Notes under the pieces: generated by a model | The model's database searches: none | What the model saw: the letters and a program-made list of their open reading frames with translations, nothing else | Told to the model about the DNA's origin: nothing | Made by a program: the position numbers and the translations under genes | In this document: positions 54,001 through 64,000 of the stretch, one piece after another | Position numbering within the stretch: the stretch's first letter is position 1 | Layout: each line of letters begins with the position of its first letter | Source: Paralichthys olivaceus | Lineage: Eukaryota > Chordata > Actinopteri > Pleuronectiformes > Paralichthyidae | Assembly (NCBI RefSeq): GCF_024713975.1 | Contig: NC_091093.1 | Coordinates: 23,688,501 to 23,752,500 of the forward strand | DNA length: 64,000 bases | Direction: 5' to 3'

Positions 54001-57000
54001 TGGACTGGATCTGTTCAGCCTGACTCTGGTTTGACTGCACATACCTCATACCTCACTAGTATCTGTCTGGAAGGCTAAACGTGTTCTTTGCTGGATGTGA
54101 AAACAAAAGAAAACTATTAAGTTCACTGTGAAGCTGCTGCATCTTCACATGATCTCAACAACAGATTCTTAAAATTTGCATTGTGCACTTTTGTAAATTT
54201 AAGGCATCTTTAATTTAGTATTTATCTGTTGTTTTTGTCCTCCGTCTCCCTCCTGCTGCAGCCGTCAAAGGCAGCTCACTTGAGATGTTTCCACTTACTC
54301 ATGAATTTGCCTGCAGGCTGGTGATTCACCAAGATTTACTTTTAAATATGTCTGGGGTTGCTTTTTTTACTCTAGACAGCAGGTTTACTCCTCCTAAAGA
54401 GGGAGTAGGCTCAAAAACAAAAACAAAATCTTTATCGAGCTTACACGTGACTTGCCCAGGGTCCAGATGTTAACTTATTAATATTATTTATATCATCTGA
54501 ACTAAACATCTGAACTTTTCTTGACATAATAGTGACCTACAGAGCTTTCCCTACTATATCCAGGGCTCAAGGCTACCTTCGTAAATTGTATTCTTGTGAT
54601 ACAAAACCAGAACAAAAGCCTTATCTAACATAGATGAAATTCTGATTGTAAAATTACAGGATGGATGCATTAAGATTAAGAAGAAGATCAGTTAAACAAT
54701 CCACCTGTTAGATTGTTTGTGTGATGATTTGCTCATTACGCAATCAATTCATGTATTTGTGGATGAATGGATCACATATTATCCATTTCTTCAGTCATTC
54801 ATCATAAAGTTACATTTGTTTTTTTAATTTTTTATGTTCATTCACTCATGCTCAACATCTGGGCTGTAGTATAGATTTTAAACCCCGCCTCTTCTATGTT
54901 AGCGGATGGACATAGGGTAAACTAAAAAGTAAAAGTACAAGTCATACAATTATATTTCATACACTCCTTCTTGATAGATTTTAAATGTTAGGTAAAATAA
55001 TAGTTAAATTAAAAATTCAATGGGTGACACATGAATGAAAACTTTCATGTGGAAGTTTTCTTGACTTAAAGATTTGCCAAAGTTTTAACAAGTAGCTTCT
55101 GCACAATGAAAATGGTGATGAAGTTTAAAGATAGACAGTAGAGAAGCAGATATTTTAAATATTTCTTTTTATCATCCACTGAGTTCTCAGACGTCCACAT
55201 CAGTCGAGTGACTCACATGGTATCATCCCACCTCTTTTGTATCACCACGCTCTGCTGGCCCTCCCCCACGTCATTAAATCTTCCCTGTCTCCTTTTCTGC
55301 GAAGCCATTCGCTAAAAAGACAAAGGAGCCCCCCGATCCATTTGCTGTGGCCCCAACTGTTGTTATGGAAACAGAACAAGTGCCTCACATGCTATATTAG
55401 CTAAACAAGGTGGATTTAGTGTAACTCATGCCAGGCTGAGGACTGCAAAGGGCAACTAATGCAGGAAAATTAAGCAACCTTATTTGGCTGTATTATCTTA
55501 ATTTATCATTATCATTAACTTAAAAACAGGATTTAGAACACACTCAAGTCCCTCCTCACTGTAGCTTATTATCCAGTACTTGTTAAAGTATTTGTGTAAT
55601 GTGTGTGTGTGTATCTTTGTTCGTACACATAAGTCTCTGAGCCCCAGCCAAACAAAAGTTCAGCCTCAGAGTGAATTAGGGCACAGTGAGCTGCACAGTC
55701 TCTCAGTCGTTGTCATGGAAATATTTGTTGTAACTGACACAGAAAAGTACACTGTCACTGTAACACAACACATTGCAGACACTTTTATAACATGGGAGAG
55801 AGAATACACACACACACACGCAGGTTTCCTCAAATTGCTGAACAGTATGAGTGAATGCTGTGATGAGAGTGTCCAAGAAGTGGCACTATTATAAATCAGC
55901 TCATTAATGAGCTTGTATTGTGCTGCCAGTGATGAATAGGTCAGTTCATAAAGGCTTCTTATGTAAAATTTAATTCAGCGTTAATGATGTGTGTGGGGGG
56001 ATTCCTATGAAAGAGATACTGCAGTGTGTAGTCTGCCAATCATTGTTTTTAGTGGTGATGGGACATCACTAGGGTCAGGAACTCTGGAGCATAGTGTTTC
56101 AGCTGGTTGACCAGTCAAATTTACGTTTTGGTGCAAAGATTCAGTGTGGCCGAGTTTTTAGGGTGATTTTTTTGTCCATTTCAAAATTAAAATCCTCTGC
56201 AATAAGCATGTTGGAAAAGTATAGTGGCACCTTACCCAGAACCAGCAGCTCCACAGGGGCTTCGTTCTGACCCTCGAGGTCGTCAGATATAACCACTTTG
56301 CAGATGTAAACTCCACTATCTCCCCACTGGACCTCTCCAATCCGCAGATCTGCCTCTGCATGAGAAAAAGGAAAGAAGTTAAAAACGAGTAACTAAATCC
56401 TTTAACACCTCACTGTTTCATGCTGCTGGGGATGAGTAAAAAGTGAAATACTGGTGGCGAAGTTCAGAAAATACAACTATTTCAAGTTTAAACATGTTTT
56501 CAGAAACATTCCAGCAGTGCATTTTTGGAATAAGTAACCCTTGTAAACTCTTTCATATCAATGTTTGCATTTCTGCATTTTAATGCTATACTCTATGCCA
56601 AAAGGTATGTGACAACACAAGTTTTACATTGAACAACTAATTCCAGAACCTTTCAACAAGACTTTCAAAGTCTGGAAGCAGGGATTTACTTCCATTCAGT
56701 GGGAGAGCAGTGGTGAGGTAAACCACTGATGTTGGGTGACAAGGCCTGACATTCCACTTCATTCTAAAGTTGTTCATTCAAGAAGGACGAAAAAAACTAC
56801 ACTTCCAGAATCGCCCAGTGTATAAAAATACAAATACAGCATAAAACTTCCTCCCATTATCATGAAATGAAGTCAAGATATCCTGGATAGGAACACTACC
56901 ATCGAGCACATTTGGAGCCAGAATCTGCACGGTAGGGATAGGAGGATGGAGCGAGTCGATACACATGCTCGACCAATAACAAGCCAGTCTCTTGTTATCA

Positions 57001-60000
57001 TTTTTATAGAATCAAATAAGTAATTGGAACCAAACTTATCAGAAAAAGGAAACAATCATCAGTGTGATAAGAATGATCAAATCCACATTTGAGAAAAATT
57101 TATTTGACTTTTTAGTTTGGTCCATGTCCCATCCATCAACATGGAGGAGGCAGGGATTATGACCTATACTGCAGGAAGCCACCATGGGGCAAGAAAAGCA
57201 CTTTGATTTCACCATCAGGGAGCTGGCATATCATCCAGCTCTATATATAGTCTAAGAAACAATAGTGTCCATACACTTTCACAAATATACACTTCGTCCA
57301 AAAGTGTATATTTGTGATCACTTAGGATGATGCATGTTGTGTCAAACTCCATTAGAACTTTTTCAATTGTGGAAACAAGATTTGAAGCCGTAAAAAACAA
57401 TTCCAAAATAGTTTGGCCAAAGAGCTGAACACTCGAGACAATGCTGGGCTGCTGACTCCATTGTGAGGGGGTCAGACGTATAAATACAGCAGAAAGGAAA
57501 CGGGTTGTATAATTCACTTCCTTTTCCTGTGAGCCGAGGAAAAGGTAGGAGAGACCAGGCTGCACCACAGTGACCAGTCTCACTTTCAACAAAGTTACAC
57601 CTCCACTCATGCGGCAAACAAAGTTTTATTTGTTTTCATTCTATTTACTTTAAAGCAATCTTATGATGAAATCAAACCTGTCCTGTTGGTTTTCCTTGAT
57701 TCATTCTATCTTTCCTCACACATCTGCCAGGGGCTATAAGTGTAAGTGAGTGTGTTGGTTTGTGTGTGTGTGTTAGCAATGTGATTAGCAGAACCCCCCC
57801 CTTCCTGCCAAGTGCATGCTGGGACAGTCTCCAGCAGCCTCCCTGAGACCCTGAATAGGATTACATGAGTATGGATGACTGGGCGTCTCTAAAAGGAACA
57901 TAGTCGAAGCTTTCAATATTTTTGTCCATTTACAACATCACTACACTGACCTGTTTGAGGAAGGGAGGTGGAGTAGGACGGAAAAAGAGAAGACAGTAAA
58001 GAGCCTACAGTGAGAGAACTGAGTGTTTGGATGGTGGGATGTGAAGAGATCTAGAGAGTAAAAATAAAAGCGAGACATTGAAGTACATCAGAACAGAGGG
58101 AGTGAGAGGTGGAGATGAATGAGAGGACAGCATGAAAACCCATTTCTTTTGTCTGTGTTCCTGGCTGGTGAAGAGAAGGCCGATTCTTCGGCCAGAGTTA
58201 GAGCTCCATAAATCTGAGGGCTCGCAAACAAGGCTGCCACTCTGTCAAGTGCACACACATGCACACTCACACACACACACTCACACACACGCGCATATAT
58301 GCACAGCAGTGTCCTTTAGATGGTCTTCTAAAGGCACAATGGTAAGACTGTAAGGAAGTGTAGACCTCAGGAGAGAGGGAGGGCATCAGAGAGAATTCCT
58401 GTGCTTAATATGTGGTAAACTGCTGTAATATTTATTAGCTCGACAGATTTATTTTTTAATACAACTCAACAAGCTCCACCCCCCAGTCTGCTGTTTGAAA
58501 AACAACCTTGTTATTGCTTAATGGACGACAAACTATACGTAATGATGGCACTGACTTTGTGTTACTTATCTGATGACATAATGAAAGTGCCAATACAAAT
58601 ACTGGTGTGAGAAGATGTTTATTAGAGAAGATTATTATTAAGATGTATTTGTCAATGATAATCTATAACACTGTTTGAGAGCATCTTAATTAATGACAAC
58701 ATATATTTTGTGGTGCCTTTCTAAACACTCAAGAACACTTTACAATACTTCATATATAAACACAACAATAATCCTGTGTCTACTAATCTTCTATCTATTA
58801 TTACTGCAAATTTGAAAAATCTGTGTGACTCTCATATCTTGAGGACCTTTCATCTTCGGCCCCTCACTTGTCATGTGTATTGTTAAAGGTCCAAGGAAGT
58901 GCAGTGTCGAATTTTGTGCAATTTTGACATGTGATACATTTATTAAACTTTCAATAAAATGGCAACCAGCGCTCTGTAGCAGCGGCGGCTGGAACTCATC
59001 GACGTGACACTGTCGATCACAACAACGGCAACAACAACTGATTCTCCAGTTCGGGGTTCTGCGTACTGAGTCGAGCTTCACAGAACTTTGAACACACAAG
59101 TGAGCAGCTCCTAGTGCAGCAGAGGTGGTGATGCTTCAGGTTTCTGTGGACTGAGTCCCACAGACTTTACTTGTTGCAGTGCAAACTGCAGGTCACTTTT
59201 ACTGTTTCAGAAAGAAAGCCACATGCTACAGTAGAAACAAACAGCCTTTTCCAAACAGGCTTGTTAAGAACAGCCACTTCACTAATTAAAAGTAAAACCA
59301 AGTGTTAAAATCTGATTCAGAGACACCTCACAATAAATCACATGTAAACACATCAAACTGCAGTAATTTGTGGAGTTGTTCATGTGTATATAGTCCAGTT
59401 ACCTACATAGTATTATCACAACCTGGATGACTGAGAATCTCCACAGAAGTGTTCTACTATGCACTTGTTGAGAAAATATTCATAGTTGATGAGTTATTTC
59501 TGATTGGAATAATTTGAGTTTTGTCTATTCTCTCAAAAACGTTCCTATCTTCCCCTCACAGCAAACTGTAGCATTTGTAAATAAGTGTTGATGGTGGGTA
59601 TTTAATCATTTCTTCTGACTTATATAACCTGATTGTTCTGAAAGCTCAGTAAAGTGTACAGTGAAGCCTCTAAATCCTGTGCCTCATACCTCCCTTACAT
59701 GTACATAGAATCTCTCTGAGTTTGGGGCATTTAATCTGGAATCTGTTGGGAGTGTGAGCCAATGCTCTGATTTTTGGCTTTCACAAAACTTGCCAGGCTT
59801 TGGCAGCCGAAGAATCAAGAGCATTAGTTCAAGCAATATGTTACAAAAAGAAAAGAGGGTGCTATTTCTTTTAGGCAGTAAACTGGACACCCTAAAATTC
59901 AAATCCTTCAAACTAAAACTGTGAAATTTCTTCTGACTTATTTTACAGTGCTGCAGGAGTCTTACTGTTGATGATGGAGATGTCTCTGTTCTTGTAGTAC

Positions 60001-63000
60001 TCTGACAGTGTGATCGAGGAACCAGAGATGGAGGCCACCATTCGGACTGTCCGGCTACTGTCAGAGCAGTCGAGGTAGCTCGCCGTCATCCCCGTCTCGT
60101 ACCCTCCTCCGGCTCCTCCGGTCCCACCCGTCAGCCCGCCTCCACCCAGGCTGTCGGGGAAGTTGAAGGAATCCCGAGTGCGGTCGCGGCAGTATGACTT
60201 GTAGACCCACTGAACCACGGGGGTCTGCGTGGACACACTGGTGTACTGACACGGCAGAACCACGGACTGGAACAGCACAGCATACCTCTTCTCATCCCTC
60301 ACAAACACATTGACCCCCGAGCAACAGGGAGGGAGGACACCTATGGAGGAGGAAGGAGACAATAACAAGGGATTAGTTAAGTGAAAGATGGAAAAATAAA
60401 TAATTACCAATAAATAAATAAAAAGTGAGTCTTGATAATCATTTAATTCACTGTTTGTTGAACTCTGAGAAAGCTCATGTTAGGGTATTCAAACATAGTC
60501 AACAGTTGATGCAGAGGTCAGGTACTTTAAAACCTTTAGTACAATGATTTGTGTCAAAATTTGTACTCATCTCTCAAGATGATGCAGATCATTTCTAGAT
60601 TCAAAATAGCCCAGTGGTATCCGAAAGAACAACCCATGGTCCATTGCAAACAGGAACTGCTAACCTTTAATGCGACATAATTCTAACGGTGCCAATTTGT
60701 TGCTGGAGGGGTTGTAGTTGCCTGGACTTTGCCTGCAGAGTGCCAGACTTTGAAAACCACAGACCTTGCAGCCAAAACAAGTTTCAGTAATACCTGAGAA
60801 TGTGTAATGAAGGGGATTAAGGAACGACTGCAGCAAATAGCAACACGCAGTGATTCAGAGGCTCAGTTGACACCTGCCCCCGTCTGCTCACTTTAAAAAT
60901 AGCTGACAAACCACAAGCTCACCTCATGGAAAACATATCTGTTATGAATTTGATTGAAATTAGTGAATTAGCGATTTAGTCAATCAAGACATTTTAGGGT
61001 TTGCACTAACTAGACAGGCTTGCATGTTGTTTGCGATTAAATGAAATAACATTTAAGTTTGACAAGATAAAAATAGAAAACTTGAGTGGCTCTCAGTCGA
61101 GCACATACCTCTGCCAAGGGCCAACAGTCTCTTAAATTCAGTCAAGCTGCACCAAATTTTACACACATAAATATTACCTACATTTCCCTGTTTGGTTTTT
61201 TTCGAGATGCATGAATCATTTCCTCAAAAACATTTCAGGATCTGCACCAACATTTCACTAGGTCCTCCCTGATCCTAGTTCTCCCAAATTTCATGGTGAT
61301 CCATCCAGGTGTTTTTGTGTAAATCTTGCTTAAAACAAACTAAATAACATAGAAACCAACCAACCAAACAAAGTAACAGGAGTGGAAACATAACATAACA
61401 CAATCAAAATGTAGGTTCTTTGAGTTGCTTAAATCTGAATGTGACCTGAGTTTGACCCGAGGTTGTTTTGGACCCTCTGATGTCTCTCTGGGTCACATGA
61501 TGACCAGGAGCTCGAGCTCGGCAGTTCAACATCAACACACACTGGAGAGATGAACATGTGAAAAAAACACACTCACACACACACAAACACACACACCCTG
61601 AAACATCTGCACATGCTGCTGTGGCTGAACAGTGGGAGGCGTGACTGAACCGCACCAGTGAACAGAGATGAGGTAAAATGTGAGAAGGGGGCGGCAGCTT
61701 CACTTTATTAAGACCAGGCCAGTTCACTGAATTTAGTTTTCTCCTTGTTGTAATGTTCTGTTGCCTGATGTCTGATGGATTTGATCAAAAACACCAATTA
61801 GCTACATCGAGGCACAATGTTAATTAATGTAAAGTCAGAATGCAGATTTCCAAAAAAAACATGTGTACAGGATGGTTTTACAGTTTACAGAGCTGAACTG
61901 AAAAGTATTTAAATGTTTCGTCTATGTCATCTGAGGATAACTGGGATTCATAGTTAAAGTTGAAGGCTTGGAGGGGTGTGGATTCTGGATAAAAAAGTAA
62001 AAAAACAGGCATCGCTTCAGACCAAGATAAATCAAGCTCATTGAAACAGAAATTCCTCAGGGAGGACATTACTGGTCTCTGACTCCTAACAACTGGGGGG
62101 GACACCAGGAGGTTGATTTTCCTGGAATCAAAAGCTGCAGGTGATCCAGGCTTTATTAGTTTTGTGAGGAAGCCTCCTCCAGAGGAGAAAATGAAAGCTG
62201 GAGGAGGATGAGAAGGACGGCGACTGTTGCAATAATGGATATTAAGTGTCTTTGAGACCAGAATGCAGAATAAATGTTTCTTGTCACATTATTTCTTTTG
62301 TGTGTAAAGACTGATTATTGTTTCTGAGTGAAAGTTGTGGTTTTAAACTCTTCTTTATGAGAAGAGAATGACAAACACTGGATAAAAAACAAAACCTTTT
62401 ATAAATCTGAGGTAGATGAATGATGATCAATTGATCTTGTTTTATTGCATGGCCATCCCCAATTATGTCCCTGCTTTTGAATGAGTAAATATGACCTGTG
62501 CTTGATAAGCACCAGCAAATGGACGGACTGATGGACTGACTGAGGGATACATTTAAGGGGATTTTCCATGGTCAGCTTTTTATTAAACAAATCATAAAAA
62601 TATTTTTCATTAACAAAATTAAGGATTTTTAAAAGACTTTCTTAATACTGTCTTATCTTATCTTACCCTATCTATGGATGGATAGATGAATGGATGGATG
62701 GAAAGATTGGTAGATGAACAGGTGGCTGGATAACAGATAGATGGATGGATGTAAGGATGGCTGGATGGATCGGTAGATGGATGAATGGATAAATGGATGG
62801 TTGAAAAGATTGATACATGGAGAGATAGGTGGATGGATGGATGAATGGATGAATGGGTGCATATGTATGTATTCAATCAGGACTTTAGAAATACATTTTA
62901 AAGCACATATATAATCTTTATTTTGGGAATTAATCATTCGTTTTAAATCTTATCTTATTGAATACCAAACTAGTAAAGGATCCAGTGTTCCTCTGGTACT

Positions 63001-63725
63001 TTACTTGCATATATTGTGTGTTTTTCCACTATTAAATGAACTTGTATTTGAGGATTAGCTGGTTTAACTTCTGACTGGTTTAACTACAGGTCACTCAGTG
63101 CAGTCACAGTTTTCCTCAAATACATTAAAAAGTACTTTTAATAGTGGAAAAACACACAATACATCCAAGTAAAGTACCAGAGGAACACTTGATCCTTTAC
63201 TAGTTTGGTATTAAATAGGATAAGATTGAAAATCAATGATTAGTGTTACTGTATTGTGTGTTTTTCCTCTATTAAAAGTACTTTTTAATGTATTTGAGGA
63301 AACTGTGACTGCACTGAGCGACCTGTAGTTAAACCAGTCAGAAGTTAAACCAGCTAATCCTCAACCCCCCAGAAGTCTGGGACTCTTTCACACATGACTA
63401 AATGTGGAGACTGAAGCCCAGCACAAAGAAACACTCACACTTCTCTACAGTGAAATACTGAAGAACCGAGATTAAGAAATGAACAAATGTCCCCAACACT
63501 ATGTTAAAATAACTCAACGTGTTGGATCGAAGTTTGTTTTGAATGTTGAATTGGTCCCAGCAGCCATGAAGCAGCAGGTCGCTGTGTTCATCTGTGGAGA
63601 CGTTAGCCAAACGTGACCGGAGCTAAACAAGCTGTTACTCTTCATCTCCATCTCCATCTTCATCTCTTACCTGAAACACAAGCGATGAAAATCCACCACT
63701 TCAGCTTCAGGAACATTTCTCTCAT
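47803..63725 (-). CDS. ildr2: ILDR2-type angulin receptor (last exon not located)
   Basis: Exons found: 63725-63671, 60340-59966, 56355-56236, 52592-52536, 50018-49872, 49758-49591, 49458-49330, 48979-48634 and 48538-47803. They make 2133 nt (711 codons), phases consistent, ending in donor GTG|GTGAGT. Signal peptide is [16 protein letters not shown]. The V-type Ig domain has LPCQYTS, SYCRDR, YLDCSD and DSGVYICK. A 57-nt linker exon encodes [12 protein letters not shown]. One membrane span follows, then [20 protein letters not shown]. The tail includes LYEAGKG, a [13 protein letters not shown] segment, [17 protein letters not shown] and a basic/proline-rich end. The linker, LPxF...IMPEWVFV and SELSSLHE match human ILDR2 better than LSR. 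A terminal exon of a few codons ending in a PDZ ligand is expected. Introns contain repeats only. Confidence 0.9.
48777..48870 (-). repeat. In-frame coding repeat (QRYRDN units) in ILDR2 exon 8
   Basis: Three diverged units on the minus strand encode [16 protein letters not shown] and SPKRHRDN. They are followed by a fourth, more diverged unit (EPRRCQEE). It is a tandem expansion in the cytoplasmic tail. Confidence 0.85.
51052..51090. repeat. (CA)n microsatellite
   Basis: About 19 CA units in ILDR2 intron 4. A second CA-rich tract is at 51244-51280. Confidence 0.95.
51480..51532. repeat. CCTT/CCCT polypyrimidine microsatellite
   Basis: Tandem CCCTTCCT and CCCTCCCT units, a pure polypyrimidine run in ILDR2 intron 4. 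It could form triplex (H-DNA). Confidence 0.9.
51966..52301 (+). mobile_element. MITE-like element, copy 5 of 5
   Basis: Left TTAAAGGTTCAGTGTGTCAG, right ACACACAGAACCTTTAA, with TTAA at both edges. In ILDR2 intron 4, forward orientation. Immediately followed by a fragment of another teleost repeat ('ggccttggtggaggtatgtg'). Confidence 0.8.
52593..56235 (-). other. ILDR2 intron 3
   Basis: Bounded by donor GGG|GTAAGGT-type sequence at 56235 and acceptor CTCTCCAG at 52593. Repeat fragments occur near 53395-53470. No further exon recognised. Confidence 0.7.
56590..57292. mobile_element. Non-autonomous Tc1-like repeat in ILDR2 intron 2
   Basis: The left end 'tgccaaaaggtatgtgacaa' and the right end (reverse complement 'tatatttgtgaaagtgtatg') form diverged inverted repeats. 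The interior has 'gggatttacttccattcagt' and 'cactgatgttgggtgacaag', phrases I recall from an abundant fish DNA-transposon-derived repeat. The open frames over 57215-57610 are repeat-derived or chance. Confidence 0.6.
57293..59965 (-). other. Rest of ILDR2 intron 2
   Basis: No exon recognised. A CA-rich tract is at 58266-58290. A possible degraded end of the MITE family ('gttaaaggtccaagg...gtgcagtg') is near 58884. Confidence 0.5.
60100..60146 (-). repeat. Gly-rich insertion in the ILDR2 Ig domain coding sequence
   Basis: On the minus strand it encodes [17 protein letters not shown] (about residues 83-99), between the FCxD-type cysteine and the YLDC cysteine of the V domain. It is low-complexity coding DNA. 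Confidence 0.85.
61100..61370 (-). repeat. Teleost interspersed repeat copy (reverse)
   Basis: 'cagtcgagcacatacctctg' and 'ccaagggcc' at one end and 'ccatccaggtgtttttgtgt' at the other are the reverse of the repeat seen at 7850 and 11215. It includes 'tttcctcaaaaacatttcag' and 'gatctgcacc'. Confidence 0.55.
62676..62870. repeat. (GGAT)n-type tetranucleotide minisatellite
   Basis: Imperfect ATGG/GGAT repeats over about 190 bp ('gatggatggatg' units with GATA interruptions). They give rise to spurious Ile/His/Pro/Ser frames on the minus strand. Confidence 0.9.
62931..63364. repeat. Nested foldback (inverted) repeat
   Basis: Arm A1 62931-63036 pairs with A2 63137-63242 as reverse complements. 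Arm B1 63048-63161 pairs with B2 63252-63364. A2 and B1 overlap by about 25 bp, so the two foldbacks exclude each other. Arms are highly similar (for example 'ctttactagtttggtatt' versus 'aataccaaactagtaaag'). No reading frame. Confidence 0.9.
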
Positions 63726-64000
63726 CCTGCAGAAGAGTTTCACTGAAGTCTCCTCCTGATGTTCGCACTCCTCTTCTTCTTCTTCTTCTTCTTCTCTGTG
63801 TCTCTCCATCCCGACCAACTGACACATAACGGGACCTGCGTCAAGCTCGTCACAATAAAACTCGGGATATGCGGTTGCAAGTTTCAAAATAAAAGCTTTG
63901 TCGACACACGCGGTGAATGCGAGGATGAGCGTTGAGAAAACGATTAGAAAGTACTTACAGTTTTACTTTATTAAAAGTACAACTACATGGACAAAAATGA
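63726..64000 (-). promoter_or_regulatory. ILDR2 5' UTR / promoter region with in-frame upstream ATGs
   Basis: The chosen ATG at 63725 (or 63716) directly precedes the signal peptide. The frame is open further upstream, with ATGs at 63827 and 63809 and a (GAA)n tract coding poly-Glu. Starting there would put a charged extension before the signal peptide, which is unlikely for this family. The transcription start may lie outside the window. Confidence 0.45.

Larger units (their letters stand above)
60341..63670 (-). other. ILDR2 intron 1
   Basis: Donor TCAG|GTAAGAG at 63670 and acceptor CTCCATAG at 60341. It contains a reversed teleost repeat (about 61100-61370), a GGAT-type tetranucleotide tract and a foldback repeat. 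No coding exon recognised. Confidence 0.8.

Noticed and set aside
57215-57610. Minus-strand frame of 131 codons in ILDR2 intron 2
   Set aside because: Overlaps the end of a Tc1-like repeat and has no transposase or receptor motif; not an ILDR2 exon because flanking splice phases do not fit.
62658-62937. Minus-strand His/Pro/Ser/Ile-rich frames
   Set aside because: Produced by the GGAT tetranucleotide repeat.

Overview
This window is eukaryotic nuclear DNA and almost certainly from a ray-finned (teleost) fish. The genes are split into short exons with GT-AG introns. Their products match vertebrate families. The spaces between them are AT-rich and carry many (CA)n microsatellites, tRNA-like SINE fragments and small inverted-repeat transposons of the kind common in teleosts. 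I cannot name the species from sequence alone.

Layout: (1) Positions 27-109 look like the terminal coding exon of an unidentified plus-strand gene that enters from the left. (2) About 110-18,000 holds no recognisable gene, only dispersed repeats. (3) 18,478-20,394 (+) is a PRSS23-type secreted serine protease in two coding exons; the first exon is only 26 nt of coding sequence. (4) 23,911-28,860 (-) is TMEM39A in eight coding exons, with a CpG-rich non-coding first exon and promoter near 32,900-33,240. (5) 35,570-41,110 (-) is ILDR1 (angulin-2) in nine coding exons, complete, 536 aa. (6) 41,111-47,800 is intergenic, with an hAT-like element and an orphan CpG-rich patch. (7) 47,803-63,725 (-) is an ILDR2-type angulin with nine coding exons found (711 codons); its last small exon was not located with confidence.

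The main biological point is the head-to-tail pair of ILDR1 and ILDR2 paralogues. Both encode tricellular-junction membrane proteins: signal peptide, one V-type Ig domain, one membrane span, a palmitoylation-type cysteine cluster, and a long basic/proline-rich tail. In human these two genes are on different chromosomes. TMEM39A lies next to ILDR1 here and is on the same human chromosome band region as ILDR1 (3q13), so this block looks like conserved synteny with ILDR2 added or retained.

Non-coding structure of note: five copies of one ~320-360 bp inverted-repeat element with TTAA at nearly every end; a nested foldback repeat in ILDR2 intron 1; a long (CA)n tract immediately after a TMEM39A splice donor; and several CTCF-like motifs around the PRSS23, TMEM39A and ILDR1 block. 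I found no prokaryote-style system, CRISPR array, viral gene or toxin gene. All exon boundaries were worked out by hand from splice consensus, reading phase and remembered family features, without database searches.
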